Origin: Desulfofustis limnaeus
Lineage (GTDB): Bacteria > Desulfobacterota > Desulfobulbia > Desulfobulbales > Desulfocapsaceae
Assembly (NCBI RefSeq): GCF_023169885.1
Contig: NZ_AP025516.1
Location: 2,014,501-2,078,500, forward strand
Length of the DNA stretch: 64,000 bases
Direction of reading: 5' to 3'
A model generated the notes under the pieces. That model saw only the letters and a program-made list of their open reading frames with translations, was not told the DNA's origin and searched no databases. Below, one piece after another: positions 28,314-37,458 of the stretch; within the stretch, counting starts at the first letter, position 1; every line of letters begins with the position of its first letter. A program made the translations under genes and the position numbers.

Positions 28314-29255
28314 TCAGACGAACAGGGAGCTGACCGAGTCCTCATTGTGAATCCGGTGGATTGCCTCAGCCAGCAACGCCGAAACGGACAACACGATGAT
28401 TTTTTCACAGCGTCGCGCTTCTTCGCGTAACGGTATGGTATTGGTCACCACCAGGGACTTGATCGACGAGGCGGTGAGTCGCTCGATCGCGGGCCCGGAG
28501 AGAACCGGATGGGTACAACAGGCGTGTACTTCCTTGGCTCCGTTCTTCAACAGGGTCTCAGCTCCATTGCACAGCGTACCGGCCGTGTCGACCATGTCAT
28601 CGAGCAAGATGGCAACCTTGTTCCTCACATCACCGATGACATGCATGGCTTCGCTGTGATTGGGCCGATCCCGACGCTTGTCGATAATCGCCAGCCCGCA
28701 ATTCAACCGTTTGGCAAAGGCTCTGGTACGCTCCACTCCGCCGGCATCCGGTGAGACCAGGATAAAATTCTCAAAACTCTCTCTGATATGTTTGATCAGA
28801 ATCGGCGCCGCATACAGGTGGTCCACCGGGATATTGAAAAACCCTTGGATCTGACCGGCGTGAAGATCCATGCACAGCACCCGTCTGACCCCTACCACCA
28901 TCAACATCTCGGCCACGACTTTGGCGGAGATAGGCACCCGCGGCGCCACCTTGCGGTCCTGCCGTGCATAGCCGTAATAGGGCAGCACGGCCGTGATGCG
29001 GCGGGCCGAGGCGCGCCGCAGCGCATCGGCCATGATGACCAGCTCCATCAGATGATCGTTGACCGGGGTGCAGGTGGGTTGAATAATGAACGAATCGGTG
29101 CCCCGGACATTCTCTTTGATTTCGACGAAAATCTCTCCGTCACTGAATTTTCTGACATCGGCATCGGAGACCGTCATCTCCAGATGCTTGGCAATTTCCT
29201 GAGCCATGGAATAATTGGCATTGCCGGAGAAAATTTTCATCACATTTCCACTCAT
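28314..29255 (-). CDS. prs: Ribose-phosphate pyrophosphokinase
   Basis: Makes PRPP from ribose 5-phosphate and ATP. 313 aa from the ATG giving [20 protein letters not shown]; the longer frame upstream runs through the tRNA-Gln gene and is not real. Motifs: [30 protein letters not shown] and the PRPP loop [12 protein letters not shown]. It is downstream of ispE and tRNA-Gln. Confidence 0.97.
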   Translation of the reverse strand: MSGNVMKIFSGNANYSMAQEIAKHLEMTVSDADVRKFSDGEIFVEIKENVRGTDSFIIQPTCTPVNDHLMELVIMADALRRASARRITAVLPYYGYARQDRKVAPRVPISAKVVAEMLMVVGVRRVLCMDLHAGQIQGFFNIPVDHLYAAPILIKHIRESFENFILVSPDAGGVERTRAFAKRLNCGLAIIDKRRDRPNHSEAMHVIGDVRNKVAILLDDMVDTAGTLCNGAETLLKNGAKEVHACCTHPVLSGPAIERLTASSIKSLVVTNTIPLREEARRCEKIIVLSVSALLAEAIHRIHNEDSVSSLFV

Positions 29256-29310
29256 TACTTGCCGTCCTGTTTCGTTGGGCGCCACCGCTTGACGTGACTG
29301 AGAAAGGCTC

Positions 29311-29386
29311 TGGCTGGGGCGGCAGGATTCGAACCTACGAAATGCCGGGATCAAAACCCGGTGCCTTACCGCTTGGCTACGCCCCA
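29311..29386 (-). tRNA. tRNA-Gln (anticodon TTG)
   Basis: The minus strand folds into a full cloverleaf. The acceptor TGGGGCG pairs with CGCCCCA. The anticodon stem CCGGG/CCCGG encloses loop TTTTGAT with anticodon TTG. The T arm has GGTTCGAATCC. Discriminator G and an encoded CCA end follow. Its first 10 nt overlap the end of ispE, whose stop codon TAG lies inside the tRNA. Confidence 0.96.
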
Positions 29387-30321
29387 GCAACAGTGCGAGT
29401 CAAAAACACCCGTCCGGGAAACTCAGCTGCAATACGCTCGGCTACCTTTTCCAGCGACTCCTTCGGGTACAATTGCTCGGAAAACAGGCCAAACACCGTC
29501 GGCCCGCTGCCGGTCATCAGCGTTCCGGCAGCGCCTGCAGCCAGAAGCGCTTTCTTGATCGAAGCGATGACAGGATAGCGAGATATGGTGACCTGCTCCA
29601 GATCGTTAAAGAGCATTTCCAGACGAAATGGCCCTCCATTATCCGTAAGCAAACCAAGGATTCTAGATTTTTTCTTGGTAGTTGTCAATGCGAAATTTTC
29701 AAACACGTCCCTGGTGGAAACGGCAAAACCAGGATTGACCAGCAGCACATGGTAGCCCTGCAAACTGGGGGCCTTCATGAGCTTTTCACCGATGCCCGTG
29801 GCCATTGCTGCAGGCGCTTCATGGACGAAGAAAGGGACGTCCGCCCCCAGACCCTGCGCCAGCACCCGCATTTCGTCTCCGGAGAAGGGTTTGTCCAGCA
29901 AGGCGTTCAAACCGAGCAGAACCACCGCCGCATCGCTGCTGCCGCCACCGAGACCGGCCGCCAGCGGGACCCTCTTGGTCAGGTGCAGATCCACCCCACT
30001 ATCCTCTCCCCGACCGGCAGCCTGCAGAAAGCAGAGCGCTGCCCGAACTGCAAGATTCCTTTGGTCAACGGGCAAATCCGGACTCGAACAACGACAGGTG
30101 ACACCGGGGACGCGCCCCAAAGCGAGTTCAATGCGGTCACCGAACTCCAGCTTCTGCATACGCGTGCACAGCTCGTGATAGCCATCCGGACGCCGGCGCA
30201 AGACGCGCAGCGACAAGTTGATTTTAGCCGGTGCGGTCAGCACCAGAGGCGCGCTCGGTGAGGACTCCAGTCGCCACGCTCGCGGGCCGGAAGAGACGAC
30301 TGCCGCCCCGTCTCCCGGCAC
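29377..30321 (-). CDS. ispE: 4-diphosphocytidyl-2-C-methyl-D-erythritol kinase
   Basis: GHMP kinase of the MEP isoprenoid pathway. [24 protein letters not shown] is the N-terminal signature (given in pieces [11 protein letters not shown] and RRPDGYHEL), [21 protein letters not shown] is the GHMP ATP loop ([14 protein letters not shown]), and [13 protein letters not shown] is the third motif. The proposed GTG start (30321, 314 aa) lies one base after the stop of the DUF1844 gene; a later GTG at 30243 would give a more typical N-terminus. Its last codons lie inside tRNA-Gln. Confidence 0.92.
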   Translation of the reverse strand: MPGDGAAVVSSGPRAWRLESSPSAPLVLTAPAKINLSLRVLRRRPDGYHELCTRMQKLEFGDRIELALGRVPGVTCRCSSPDLPVDQRNLAVRAALCFLQAAGRGEDSGVDLHLTKRVPLAAGLGGGSSDAAVVLLGLNALLDKPFSGDEMRVLAQGLGADVPFFVHEAPAAMATGIGEKLMKAPSLQGYHVLLVNPGFAVSTRDVFENFALTTTKKKSRILGLLTDNGGPFRLEMLFNDLEQVTISRYPVIASIKKALLAAGAAGTLMTGSGPTVFGLFSEQLYPKESLEKVAERIAAEFPGRVFLTRTVAGA

Positions 30322-30322
30322 C

Positions 30323-30655
30323 CTATTGCTCCCGCTTCTTCCTAACGGCGTTGACAAAGCGCAATTTGACGTCGTAGAGGATGTTTTTCAACAGCTCGTG
30401 TTCCTCGCCGGTCAAATTACCTTTGGTCTTTTCTTCCAGCACCACCAGCGTGTCGATGGCGTGTCGGGCCAGGTCGAAATTGACGACTCTGGCTCCGGTC
30501 TCCGGGTCGACAATCTCCCCGAGATGATAGAGGGCGGACGTGTTCAGCGACATGATGAAGGTCGAGAACGTGACTTCCGGCATCACGCATCGCCCTTGCT
30601 GATCGGGGACCTTTCCTTCTCCACAGGGCTGTCTCGTGGTTTTTTCTTCAGACAT
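30323..30655 (-). CDS. DUF1844 domain protein
   Basis: 110 aa from ATG 30655 (a GTG at 30664 is an alternative). The conserved helical part VTFSTFIMSLNTSALYHLGEI and DLARHAIDTLVVLEEKTKGNLT (quoted in short pieces VTFSTFIMSLNTSALYHLG and TLVVLEEKTKGNLT) is the DUF1844 signature. Function is unknown. The N-terminal 30 residues hold two Cys (QPCGEGKVPDQQGRCV). It is coupled to ispE (stop and start one base apart). Confidence 0.88.
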   Translation of the reverse strand: MSEEKTTRQPCGEGKVPDQQGRCVMPEVTFSTFIMSLNTSALYHLGEIVDPETGARVVNFDLARHAIDTLVVLEEKTKGNLTGEEHELLKNILYDVKLRFVNAVRKKREQ

Positions 30656-30714
30656 AACGATCACATTTCCTCTCGCTGGTGGGGGGAATCCCTTCTTTCT
30701 GTTGTGCGCAACGG

Positions 30715-32298
30715 TTACAGATCAAGGACTTGGGCGTCCGAAATGTTGTCAAGACCGCGCACCCGTTCCAGCAACCCGTTGCTGATCAATTGGTCAGTGC
30801 CCAGGAAGATGATGTTTTGTTTGCTCTTTTCTTCCTGGCCGACGGTCATCCGGGAGATATTGACCCCGGCGCTGCCCAACTCGGTGCCCAAAGCTCCAAT
30901 GACACCGGGCACGTCGTTGTTGAAAACAAGCAGCATCGGTCCTGCCGGGAGGGCCTCCAGGCGAAACGTGTTCAAACGGACCAGCCGCGGTTCCCGTTTA
31001 CCAAAGACGGTCCCCACCAGGACGTTCTCGCCGCCATCGGTGATGACCTTGACCGACATCTGATTGATGAAATCATCGGTACGATCGGTCCGCGACTCGA
31101 CCACCTTGATACCCCGGTCGCGAGCGATAATCGGGGCATTGACATAATTGACCGCTTCTTTGAGAATAGGCATGAACAGGCCCTTGAGAAAGGCTACCGT
31201 GACCGGGCTGACGTTGAGGTCGGCCAGACCGCCGCCGTACTCGATGGCCACTTCCTGGACGCTTCCCCGGGCCAGCTGCATATGCATATTCCCGAGCATT
31301 TCCGCCAGATTGATGTAGGGACCGACCTGGGCCAGGACATCATCGCTCACCGACGGCACGTTCACCGCGTTGATGACCGTTCCCTTGAGCAGATAATCGG
31401 CCACCTGCTCGGCAATGGCGCTGGCGACGTTCTCCTGCGCCTCGCTCGTTGAAGCTCCAAGATGGGGAGTACAGATGAAATTGTCAAGACCAAGCAAGGG
31501 GCAATTCTCGAGGGTCGTCGGTTCCTGGGCGAATACGTCGAGGGCGGCGCCGGCAATCCGGCCGCTCGATAAGGCCTCATGAAGCGCCGCTTCGTCACAG
31601 ACGCCGCCACGGGCACAATCGATCAGCATCGCCCCCGGTTTCATCCGGTTGAAAAAGTCGGTGGACAGGAGGTGTTTGGTTTCCTTGGTCAGGGGAACGT
31701 GTACCGAGATATAATCCGATTTGGCGGCCAGTTCTTCCAACGACACCAGTTCGACCCCCATCCGTTCCGCCACCTCTTTGGGCATATGCGGGTCATAGGC
31801 GATGGTCTTCATTTTCAGCCCCTGAGCCCGGTTGGCGGCAATGCTGCCGATTCTGCCGATACCGACCACACCGAAGGTCTTGCCACTCAATTCCCGGCCC
31901 ATGAATTTCTTCTTCTCCCATTTCCCTGCCTTCATCGAGGCGGTCGCCTGGGGGATGTTGCGCGATAGGGCCATCATCATCGAGATGGCCAGTTCGGCGG
32001 TAGTGGTGGCATTGCCATCCGGAGCGTTCATGACGATGACACCCTTCTGGCTGGCCGCCGGGATATCGACATTATCAAGACCGATGCCGGCGCGGCCAAC
32101 GACTTTCAACCGACTCGCCGACTCCAGGACGTCGGCTGAAACCTTGGTGGCGCTCCTGATGATCAAGCCTTCGTAGTCACCGATCACCGCCTTCAATTCG
32201 TCCGGTGCCAGACCGGTCTTCACATCGACCTCCAATCCGGCACGCCGCAAGATATCGACTCCGACCTGGGCCAGATTGTCGCTGATTAATACGCGCAT
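30715..32298 (-). CDS. serA: D-3-phosphoglycerate dehydrogenase
   Basis: First step of serine synthesis. 527 aa, the long form: NAD-binding catalytic part (residues 1-310) with GVVGIGRIGSIAANRAQG and the His in PHLGASTSEAQENVA, an intervening domain (about 315-450) and a C-terminal ACT domain (about 455-527, MLLVFNNDVPGVIGALGTEL) that usually binds serine for feedback control. It has its own promoter and a leader hairpin (32322-32340, CCCGGCT/AGCCGGG). Confidence 0.97.
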   Translation of the reverse strand: MRVLISDNLAQVGVDILRRAGLEVDVKTGLAPDELKAVIGDYEGLIIRSATKVSADVLESASRLKVVGRAGIGLDNVDIPAASQKGVIVMNAPDGNATTTAELAISMMMALSRNIPQATASMKAGKWEKKKFMGRELSGKTFGVVGIGRIGSIAANRAQGLKMKTIAYDPHMPKEVAERMGVELVSLEELAAKSDYISVHVPLTKETKHLLSTDFFNRMKPGAMLIDCARGGVCDEAALHEALSSGRIAGAALDVFAQEPTTLENCPLLGLDNFICTPHLGASTSEAQENVASAIAEQVADYLLKGTVINAVNVPSVSDDVLAQVGPYINLAEMLGNMHMQLARGSVQEVAIEYGGGLADLNVSPVTVAFLKGLFMPILKEAVNYVNAPIIARDRGIKVVESRTDRTDDFINQMSVKVITDGGENVLVGTVFGKREPRLVRLNTFRLEALPAGPMLLVFNNDVPGVIGALGTELGSAGVNISRMTVGQEEKSKQNIIFLGTDQLISNGLLERVRGLDNISDAQVLDL

Positions 32299-32393
32299 AG
32301 TGCTTCCTCATTCGTGAATCACCCGGCTGTGCCAGCCGGGGCGGATGAAACGTACAAGAGATCCTTCTTCTCCCGAAATCCAATAAACCTTTA

Positions 32394-32422
32394 AATATAC
32401 CGCCTTGACCAACAGAGGACAA
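32394..32422 (-). promoter_or_regulatory. Candidate sigma-70 promoter of serA
   Basis: On the minus strand TTGTCC (32422-32417), a 17-bp spacer and TATATT (32399-32394), about 95 bp before the serA ATG. Confidence 0.6.
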
Positions 32423-32596
32423 TCAAAAATCCGGTCGCCCTCGCCTGCGCTGCAATGAACCGATCCGCCGCCCTTGGTCCGAGCCGGCTCTCCTGGGCAC
32501 CGGCCTGTGCACATCAAGTTCCCCCGTCCCCGATCCCCTGGCCACCCGGATGCATGGTCTCTGTGGCTCCTTTTGCGTTCACTTCGCTCATAGCCG

Positions 32597-32625
32597 TTGA
32601 AGAAACCGTCGTAAAACGATATAAC
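32597..32625 (+). promoter_or_regulatory. Candidate sigma-70 promoter of gltX-glnS
   Basis: TTGAAG (32597-32602), a 17-bp spacer and TATAAC (32620-32625), about 140 bp before the gltX ATG. The 471-bp serA-gltX gap otherwise shows only the divergent serA promoter and leader. Confidence 0.6.
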
Positions 32626-32769
32626 GGCGACGACAGCCACGGCATCGCCACCACAATCGACGATGACTCTACCCATCATCGACCTTCTTTGCCGCCCAGG
32701 CTCAACCGCGACCAGAGAAGCAAGACCGGCCAAGGCAGACATCGGCCGGCATGACCAGCAGGAAATATC

Positions 32770-34263
32770 ATGACCGAAACCCGTCTCCGCTTTCCCCCGA
32801 GCCCAACCGGCTACCTCCACATCGGCGGCGCCCGAACGGCGCTTTACAACTGGCTTTATGCCAAAAAGACCGGGGGCAAGCTGATCCTCCGCATCGAAGA
32901 CACCGATACCGAACGCTCCACCAGCGAATCTATAGACGGTATCATCGACGGTTTGACCTGGCTCGGTATCGATTGGGACGAAGGCCCCTACTTCCAGACC
33001 GAGTTCAGCGACGATCACCGGGCCGCGGCGGCACGATTGCTCGCATCCGACCACGCCTACCGTTGCTTTTGTAGCAAGGAGGAACTCGACGCCAAACGGG
33101 AGGCAGCCATGACGGCCAAGGCTCATGTGGGCTACGACGGCACCTGTCGGTGGCTGAGCCGGGAGCAGAGCGAGGCCCGGGCCGCCGCCGGGGAGCCGTT
33201 TGTCATCCGCTTCAAGACCCCCAAACGACAGGGCCGGATCGGCTACGACGACAAGGTGCTTGGCCGCATCGAAAGCAGCTACGAGGAAATAGACGACTTC
33301 GTTATCGTCCGTTCCAACGGCAGCCCGCTGTACCTGCTGTGCAACGTAGTCGACGATATCCGCGATCGCATTACCCATGTGATCCGCGGCCAGGATCACA
33401 TGACCAACACCATTAAACAGCTGCTGCTCTACGAGGCCCTCGAGGCGCCGGTGCCGGTCTTCGCCCATATGCCGCTGACCCTGGACACCAAAAAGGCGAA
33501 GATCTCCAAACGCAGCCACGGCGAGATCGTGGCCGTGCAATTCTATCGGGATAACGGTTTCATTCCCTGGGCCTTCAATAATTTTCTGGTTTTGTTGGGC
33601 TGGTCACCCGGCGACGACCGGGAGATCTTCTCCCGGGAGGAGCTGATCGAGGCCTTCACCCTGGAACGGATCAATCGCTCCGCATCGATCTTCAATTACC
33701 GTAAAGGCGACCCCAAGTTTTTCACCGATCCGAAGGCCATCGCCATCAACGAGTACTACCTTCGCACCATGGCCGTTGCCGAACTGACACCGCTGGTCAA
33801 GAACGAACTGATCACCGCCGGCCTCTGGCAGGAAGACTGGGATCACCAATTGCAGCCCTGGTTTCACGCCACCGTCGACCTGATCCGCAGCCGGTTCCAC
33901 ACCCTCAAGGACTTCTCCTCGGTCGGTCGCGCCTATTTCAGCGACGACTATGGCATTGAAGACAAGGCCTTTCGCAAGAACCTGGCCCCTTATGTTGACC
34001 TGCAAAACCTGCTACCCGCACTGGCCCAGGCCTACCGGATTCTAGACGATTTTTCCCTGGCGGAAACGGAGCGGTTGGCCAGAGAGGCCGCCGACCGGGC
34101 CGGCGTCAAGCCGGGGGTTATCATCAACGGCATGCGTACCGTCGTCACCGGCCAACTGGCCGGCCCGTCCATGTTCGACATCCTCCTGGCCCTGGGCCGG
34201 GACAAGGTGGTCAAGCGACTGAACCGGACAGCGGACATCTACGCCTCATTCCAGACGGAGTAA
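32770..34263 (+). CDS. gltX: Glutamyl-tRNA synthetase
   Basis: Charges tRNA-Glu. 497 aa class I synthetase. The HIGH box appears as HIGGARTALYNWLYAKK and the KMSKS box as KISKRSHGE. LRIEDTDTERS and WLGIDWDEGP are family-typical. A CFCSKEELDAKREAAM insert has Cys residues but an incomplete zinc set. The ribosome site AGGAAA lies 7 nt before ATG. It is followed 9 bp later by glnS. Confidence 0.97.
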   Translation: MTETRLRFPPSPTGYLHIGGARTALYNWLYAKKTGGKLILRIEDTDTERSTSESIDGIIDGLTWLGIDWDEGPYFQTEFSDDHRAAAARLLASDHAYRCFCSKEELDAKREAAMTAKAHVGYDGTCRWLSREQSEARAAAGEPFVIRFKTPKRQGRIGYDDKVLGRIESSYEEIDDFVIVRSNGSPLYLLCNVVDDIRDRITHVIRGQDHMTNTIKQLLLYEALEAPVPVFAHMPLTLDTKKAKISKRSHGEIVAVQFYRDNGFIPWAFNNFLVLLGWSPGDDREIFSREELIEAFTLERINRSASIFNYRKGDPKFFTDPKAIAINEYYLRTMAVAELTPLVKNELITAGLWQEDWDHQLQPWFHATVDLIRSRFHTLKDFSSVGRAYFSDDYGIEDKAFRKNLAPYVDLQNLLPALAQAYRILDDFSLAETERLAREAADRAGVKPGVIINGMRTVVTGQLAGPSMFDILLALGRDKVVKRLNRTADIYASFQTE

Positions 34264-34272
34264 AGCACAACC

Positions 34273-35964
34273 ATGATCAGCGAAACAGCTCCTGTTGCCG
34301 GTAGACCCCTGGATTTCATTCGTCAGATCGTGGCCGAGGACCAGAAGAGCGGCAAACATTCCCGACCGGTAACCCGCTTTCCCCCGGAACCGAACGGGTT
34401 TCTGCATATTGGCCACGCCAAGTCGATCTGCCTCAATTTCGGTATCAGCAGCGAATTCAACGGCAGATGCCATCTACGCTTCGACGATACCAATCCGAGC
34501 AAGGAAGAGGTGGCCTACGTGGAGTCGATCCAGCGCGACGTCCGCTGGCTCGGTTTCGACTGGGACGAGCATCTCTATTACGCCTCCGATTACTTCGAGC
34601 AGCTATACCAGTTTGCCGAACAGCTCATCACCCTCGGCAAGGCCTACGTGTGTGACCTGAGCGGTGAAGAAATCCGGGCCTATCGCGGTACCTTGACCGA
34701 ACCGGGAAAAGAGAGCCCGTACCGTAACCGGACGGTGGAGGAGAACCTCACCCTGTTCCGCAATATGCGTGACGGACGCTACGAGGAAGGAGAACGGGTA
34801 CTGCGCGCCAAGATCGATATGGCCTCACCCATCATCCTGATGCGCGACCCGGTGCTCTACCGTATCCTCAAGGTGGCTCACCACCGGACCGGCGACACCT
34901 GGTGCATCTATCCGATGTATGACTTCACCCATTGTCTCTCCGACATGCTGGAAGGCATCACCCACTCCCTGTGCACCCTGGAGTTCCAGGACAACCGCCA
35001 GCTCTACGACTGGGTGCTGGACACACTGCAGACCCCGTGCCACCCACGGCAGATTGAATTCGCCCGACTCAACCTGACCTACACCGTGATGAGCAAACGC
35101 AAACTCCTGCAGCTGGTGAACGAGGGGCTGGTGGACGGCTGGGACGATCCGCGCATGCTGACCATCTCCGGGCTCAGACGGCGCGGCTACACACCCCGCT
35201 CCATCAGGTCCTTCTGTGAGCAGATCGGCATCGGCAAAAAAGAGAGTTTGATCGACATGAGCGTCCTGGAAAACGCGGCCAGGAACGACCTCAACGAGAC
35301 GGCACCGCGGGCCATCGGAATCGTCAACCCGCTCAAGGTCATCATCGACAACTACCCGCGCGGCCAGGTCGAACAGCTGGAGGCCCAGAACCACCCGCTC
35401 AAGCCGGAATTCGGCAGCCGTTTGCTGCCGTTCAGCGGTGAACTTTATATCGAGCAGGACGATTTCTTGGAAGACCCTCCGGGCAAGTTTTTCCGTCTGG
35501 CGCCCGGCCGCGAGGTGCGGCTGCGTTACGGCTATTACATCACCTGTGTCTCGGTGGACAAGGATCCGCAGAGCGGCGAGATCATCGCTGTCCATTGCAC
35601 CTACGACCCGCAGAGCAAGGGAGGGACCTCACCGGACGGGCGCAAGGTGAAGGGCACCATTCACTGGCTCTCCGCAGCGCACGCTGTGCCTTGTACGATC
35701 CGGCTCTACGATCGGCTGTTCAGCGTTGAACACCCGGACGGGGACAAGGAAGCTGATTTCAAACAGCACCTCAACCCGGGCTCGCTGCAGGTCATACCCC
35801 ATAGCCTGATCGAACCTTCGCTTGCCGATTTGCCCCCTGGCCGGCAGGTCCAATTCGAGCGGCTCGGCTATTTCTGCATCGATTCGGCCACCAGCCAACC
35901 GGGGCAACCGGTCTTCAATCGGATTGTCACCCTGCGCGACACCTGGGCCAAGATTAGTCAGTAA
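34273..35964 (+). CDS. glnS: Glutaminyl-tRNA synthetase
   Basis: Charges tRNA-Gln directly. 563 aa (E. coli 554). The HIGH box is in [20 protein letters not shown], then [23 protein letters not shown], and the KMSKS box VMSKRKLL. The C-terminal beta-barrel anticodon domain is complete. The presence of glnS with a tRNA-Gln(UUG) gene 5 kb away implies the direct route of Gln-tRNA synthesis. Co-transcribed with gltX. Confidence 0.97.
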   Translation: MISETAPVAGRPLDFIRQIVAEDQKSGKHSRPVTRFPPEPNGFLHIGHAKSICLNFGISSEFNGRCHLRFDDTNPSKEEVAYVESIQRDVRWLGFDWDEHLYYASDYFEQLYQFAEQLITLGKAYVCDLSGEEIRAYRGTLTEPGKESPYRNRTVEENLTLFRNMRDGRYEEGERVLRAKIDMASPIILMRDPVLYRILKVAHHRTGDTWCIYPMYDFTHCLSDMLEGITHSLCTLEFQDNRQLYDWVLDTLQTPCHPRQIEFARLNLTYTVMSKRKLLQLVNEGLVDGWDDPRMLTISGLRRRGYTPRSIRSFCEQIGIGKKESLIDMSVLENAARNDLNETAPRAIGIVNPLKVIIDNYPRGQVEQLEAQNHPLKPEFGSRLLPFSGELYIEQDDFLEDPPGKFFRLAPGREVRLRYGYYITCVSVDKDPQSGEIIAVHCTYDPQSKGGTSPDGRKVKGTIHWLSAAHAVPCTIRLYDRLFSVEHPDGDKEADFKQHLNPGSLQVIPHSLIEPSLADLPPGRQVQFERLGYFCIDSATSQPGQPVFNRIVTLRDTWAKISQ

Positions 35965-35985
35965 TTTACTCACTCACGAACACCC

Positions 35986-36225
35986 ATGCCGATCATCAAC
36001 CTGCGTCAGATGAAAAAGGACCAGACTGGGACCATCGTCTCGGTCAAGGCAACCGGCATTCTCGGCCGTCGCATCAGGGAGATGGGCCTGGTTCCGGGAA
36101 GCGAGGTAGCCGTCAAAGGCCGAGCGCCGCTCAACGATCCGGTGGCCCTGCGGATCATGGGCGGCACGCTCACCCTGCGCAATAACGAAGCCGATTACAT
36201 CATGGTTCAAGTCGACGAGCCATAA
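35986..36225 (+). CDS. feoA: FeoA-domain protein 1
   Basis: 79 aa SH3-like FeoA protein: MKKDQTGTIVSVKATG, RRIREMGLVPGSEV, GRAPLNDPVALRI, GGTLTLRNNEADYI. FeoA supports ferrous iron uptake by the FeoB transporter in the inner membrane. It lies 21 bp after glnS and may be read from the gltX promoter; no promoter of its own is seen. Nearly identical in layout to the second feoA at 37025. Confidence 0.93.
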   Translation: MPIINLRQMKKDQTGTIVSVKATGILGRRIREMGLVPGSEVAVKGRAPLNDPVALRIMGGTLTLRNNEADYIMVQVDEP

Positions 36226-36300
36226 GCCTGACACGCGTCGCACCATTGGCCTGAACCAGGCGACTGGTTTCACGGTGACCGGCTCTTTCTGTCGGCATTG

Positions 36301-36314
36301 TTAGCGACCGCTAA
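36301..36314. promoter_or_regulatory. 14-bp palindrome TTAGCGACCGCTAA, candidate iron-responsive operator
   Basis: Perfect 6-bp arms around AC, upstream of the Cys-rich FeoA gene. The same plan (TTAG-x-G AC C-x-CTAA) recurs at 36798-36811 before the next feo unit. It does not match the Fur box or the full IdeR/DtxR box, so the regulator is unknown. Confidence 0.5.
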
Positions 36315-36341
36315 TTTGTTTGTGTTCCTTTGATAAAGATG

Positions 36342-36370
36342 TTGACACTACTTATTGTTTGTTGTACCTA
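36342..36370 (+). promoter_or_regulatory. Possible promoter of the Cys-rich FeoA gene
   Basis: A perfect TTGACA (36342-36347), a 17-bp spacer and a poor -10 (TACCTA). A GAAAGGT/ACCTTTC inverted repeat (36393-36408) lies between it and the ATG at 36432. Confidence 0.4.
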
Positions 36371-36431
36371 AAAGAAGCCTTTCGTCGGGTGTGAAAGGTG
36401 AACCTTTCGACGGCAACAGACAGGGCATGAC

Positions 36432-36734
36432 ATGGTTAAAAAATGGTTTGGTCAGGGATGTGGTTGGCGGCAGAGAAAACACAACGGCGATTGTTCCTGC
36501 CGTCCGTGCAACGGTGTTCCGCTGAGCAATAAGCGGACGTGCGGCAAGGTGAAGGTCTGTTCCATTTCCGGAGACCGTAAAAAATGCGCCCGCTTGGCAG
36601 CTCTCGGTTTCTATCCGGGCAACGAGATAGAACTGGTCGATGCCCCCAACGGCGATCGTTGCCTGGTACGGGTGCAGGGAGGAACCATCTCCCTCGACCG
36701 GGACACGCTCAACACCATTGTGGTGACTGAATAA
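36432..36734 (+). CDS. FeoA-domain protein with a Cys-rich N-terminal extension
   Basis: 100 aa. Residues 1-40 hold five Cys (GQGCGWRQRKHNGDCSCRPC and later TCGKVKVC adds two more), a pattern that could bind metal or an Fe-S cluster. Residues 40-100 are a FeoA-like SH3 fold (KKCARLAALGFYPGNEIEL, GGTISLDRDTLNTIVV). It is the second of three FeoA-type genes in the locus and ends in its own terminator. A role as redox- or metal-sensing FeoA partner is inference. Confidence 0.85.
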   Translation: MVKKWFGQGCGWRQRKHNGDCSCRPCNGVPLSNKRTCGKVKVCSISGDRKKCARLAALGFYPGNEIELVDAPNGDRCLVRVQGGTISLDRDTLNTIVVTE

Positions 36735-36763
36735 TACTCATTGACATGGTTGTTACTGGAGAT

Positions 36764-36786
36764 ACCGGCTTTTGCCGGTTTTTTCA
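36764..36786 (+). terminator. Rho-independent terminator after the Cys-rich FeoA gene
   Basis: ACCGGC-TTTT-GCCGGT followed by six T in all. It separates the first part of the feo locus from the part leading to feoB. Confidence 0.88.
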
Positions 36787-36797
36787 GGGAGACAATA

Positions 36798-36811
36798 TTA
36801 GGGACCCCTAA
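36798..36811. promoter_or_regulatory. 14-bp palindrome TTAGGGACCCCTAA, candidate iron-responsive operator
   Basis: Second occurrence of the TTAG-x-GACC-x-CTAA plan, 15 bp before the ATG of the Cys-rich membrane peptide and just after a terminator, exactly where an operator for the feoB unit would be expected. A weak promoter (TTGCCG, 18 bp, TATTAG) would overlap it. Confidence 0.5.
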
Positions 36812-36825
36812 ACAGAGGCACTCTC

Positions 36826-37032
36826 ATGTGGCAGACACTACTCATTGGCATTATTATCGGTGCCTGCGCCCTTTTCCTTGGCCGACGTTTTTGGCGCCAA
36901 TGGCGGGTCGCAACCAGTGATCGGGAAATGACCCAGTGCATCGAGGGGGGATGCGGCTGCTGCGCCGTTTCTTCCTCCTGCTCCGTGGTCCGGAAGCCTA
37001 ACGATAACAGAAAAGGATCAACCCATGGCTAG
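36826..37032 (+). CDS. FeoB-associated Cys-rich membrane protein
   Basis: 68 aa with one N-terminal membrane helix (LLIGIIIGACALFLG), a basic stretch and a Cys cluster (GGCGCCAVSSSCS). Small proteins of this build accompany feoB in many anaerobes. It overlaps the next feoA by 8 bp. Exact function is unknown; a FeoC-like accessory role is plausible. Confidence 0.82.
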   Translation: MWQTLLIGIIIGACALFLGRRFWRQWRVATSDREMTQCIEGGCGCCAVSSSCSVVRKPNDNRKGSTHG

Positions 37033-37261
37033 TATATCTTTACGGGCGCTGCCCCCGGGGCAACGAGCAACCATCTCAGCGGTCACCGCCGATGGTGAAT
37101 TGGGGCGGCGGATCAGGGATATGGGGCTGGTTCCCGGTGCTGAAATCACCATCACCGGCCGAGCCCCGCTCAAGGACCCGGTTGCCCTCAAAGTCGGCAC
37201 CACCACCTTGACCCTCCGCAACAACGAGGCAGATCAGATCATGGTCGCCGTACCGCACTGA
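37025..37261 (+). CDS. feoA: FeoA-domain protein 2
   Basis: 78 aa; ALPPGQRATISAVTADG, RRIRDMGLVPGAEIT, GRAPLKDPVALKV, TTTLTLRNNEADQIMV. Very similar to the protein encoded at 35986-36225, suggesting an old tandem duplication. It precedes feoB, with a family 1 repeat in the 197-bp gap. Confidence 0.93.
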   Translation: MASISLRALPPGQRATISAVTADGELGRRIRDMGLVPGAEITITGRAPLKDPVALKVGTTTLTLRNNEADQIMVAVPH

Positions 37262-37267
37262 TTTTTT

Positions 37268-37420
37268 CTTAAGGGGCGCTTGAAAAATTCGAAATCTCGT
37301 TCAAGATCGAGGCGCGCACGAGCATTTTACCGCAGGCATATACATGATATTCCGAAGATAAAATGTGATTGCGCAACGATGAGATGGGGCGAAATGGCAA
37401 TTTTTCAAGGTTCCCTTAAC
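37268..37420 (+). repeat. Family 1 palindromic repeat, copy G
   Basis: A near-consensus full copy: left end TTAAGGGGCGCTTGAAAAAT, right end ATTTTTCAAGGTTCCCTTAA, both ends inverted copies of each other. It fills most of the feoA-feoB gap, ending about 38 bp before the feoB ATG, so it could affect feoB mRNA. Confidence 0.92.
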
Positions 37421-37458
37421 CACCGTTAACGTATCTACCGTACCCACCAGAGCCGCTT

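Noticed and set aside
29256-29390. N-terminal extension of prs of 45 residues
   Set aside because: These codons run through tRNA-Gln and do not resemble any PRPP synthetase; the internal ATG at 29255 gives the normal N-terminus.
36301-36314. Classical Fur or IdeR/DtxR box
   Set aside because: The palindrome lacks the 19-bp patterns of either regulator, so it is reported only as an unassigned palindrome.
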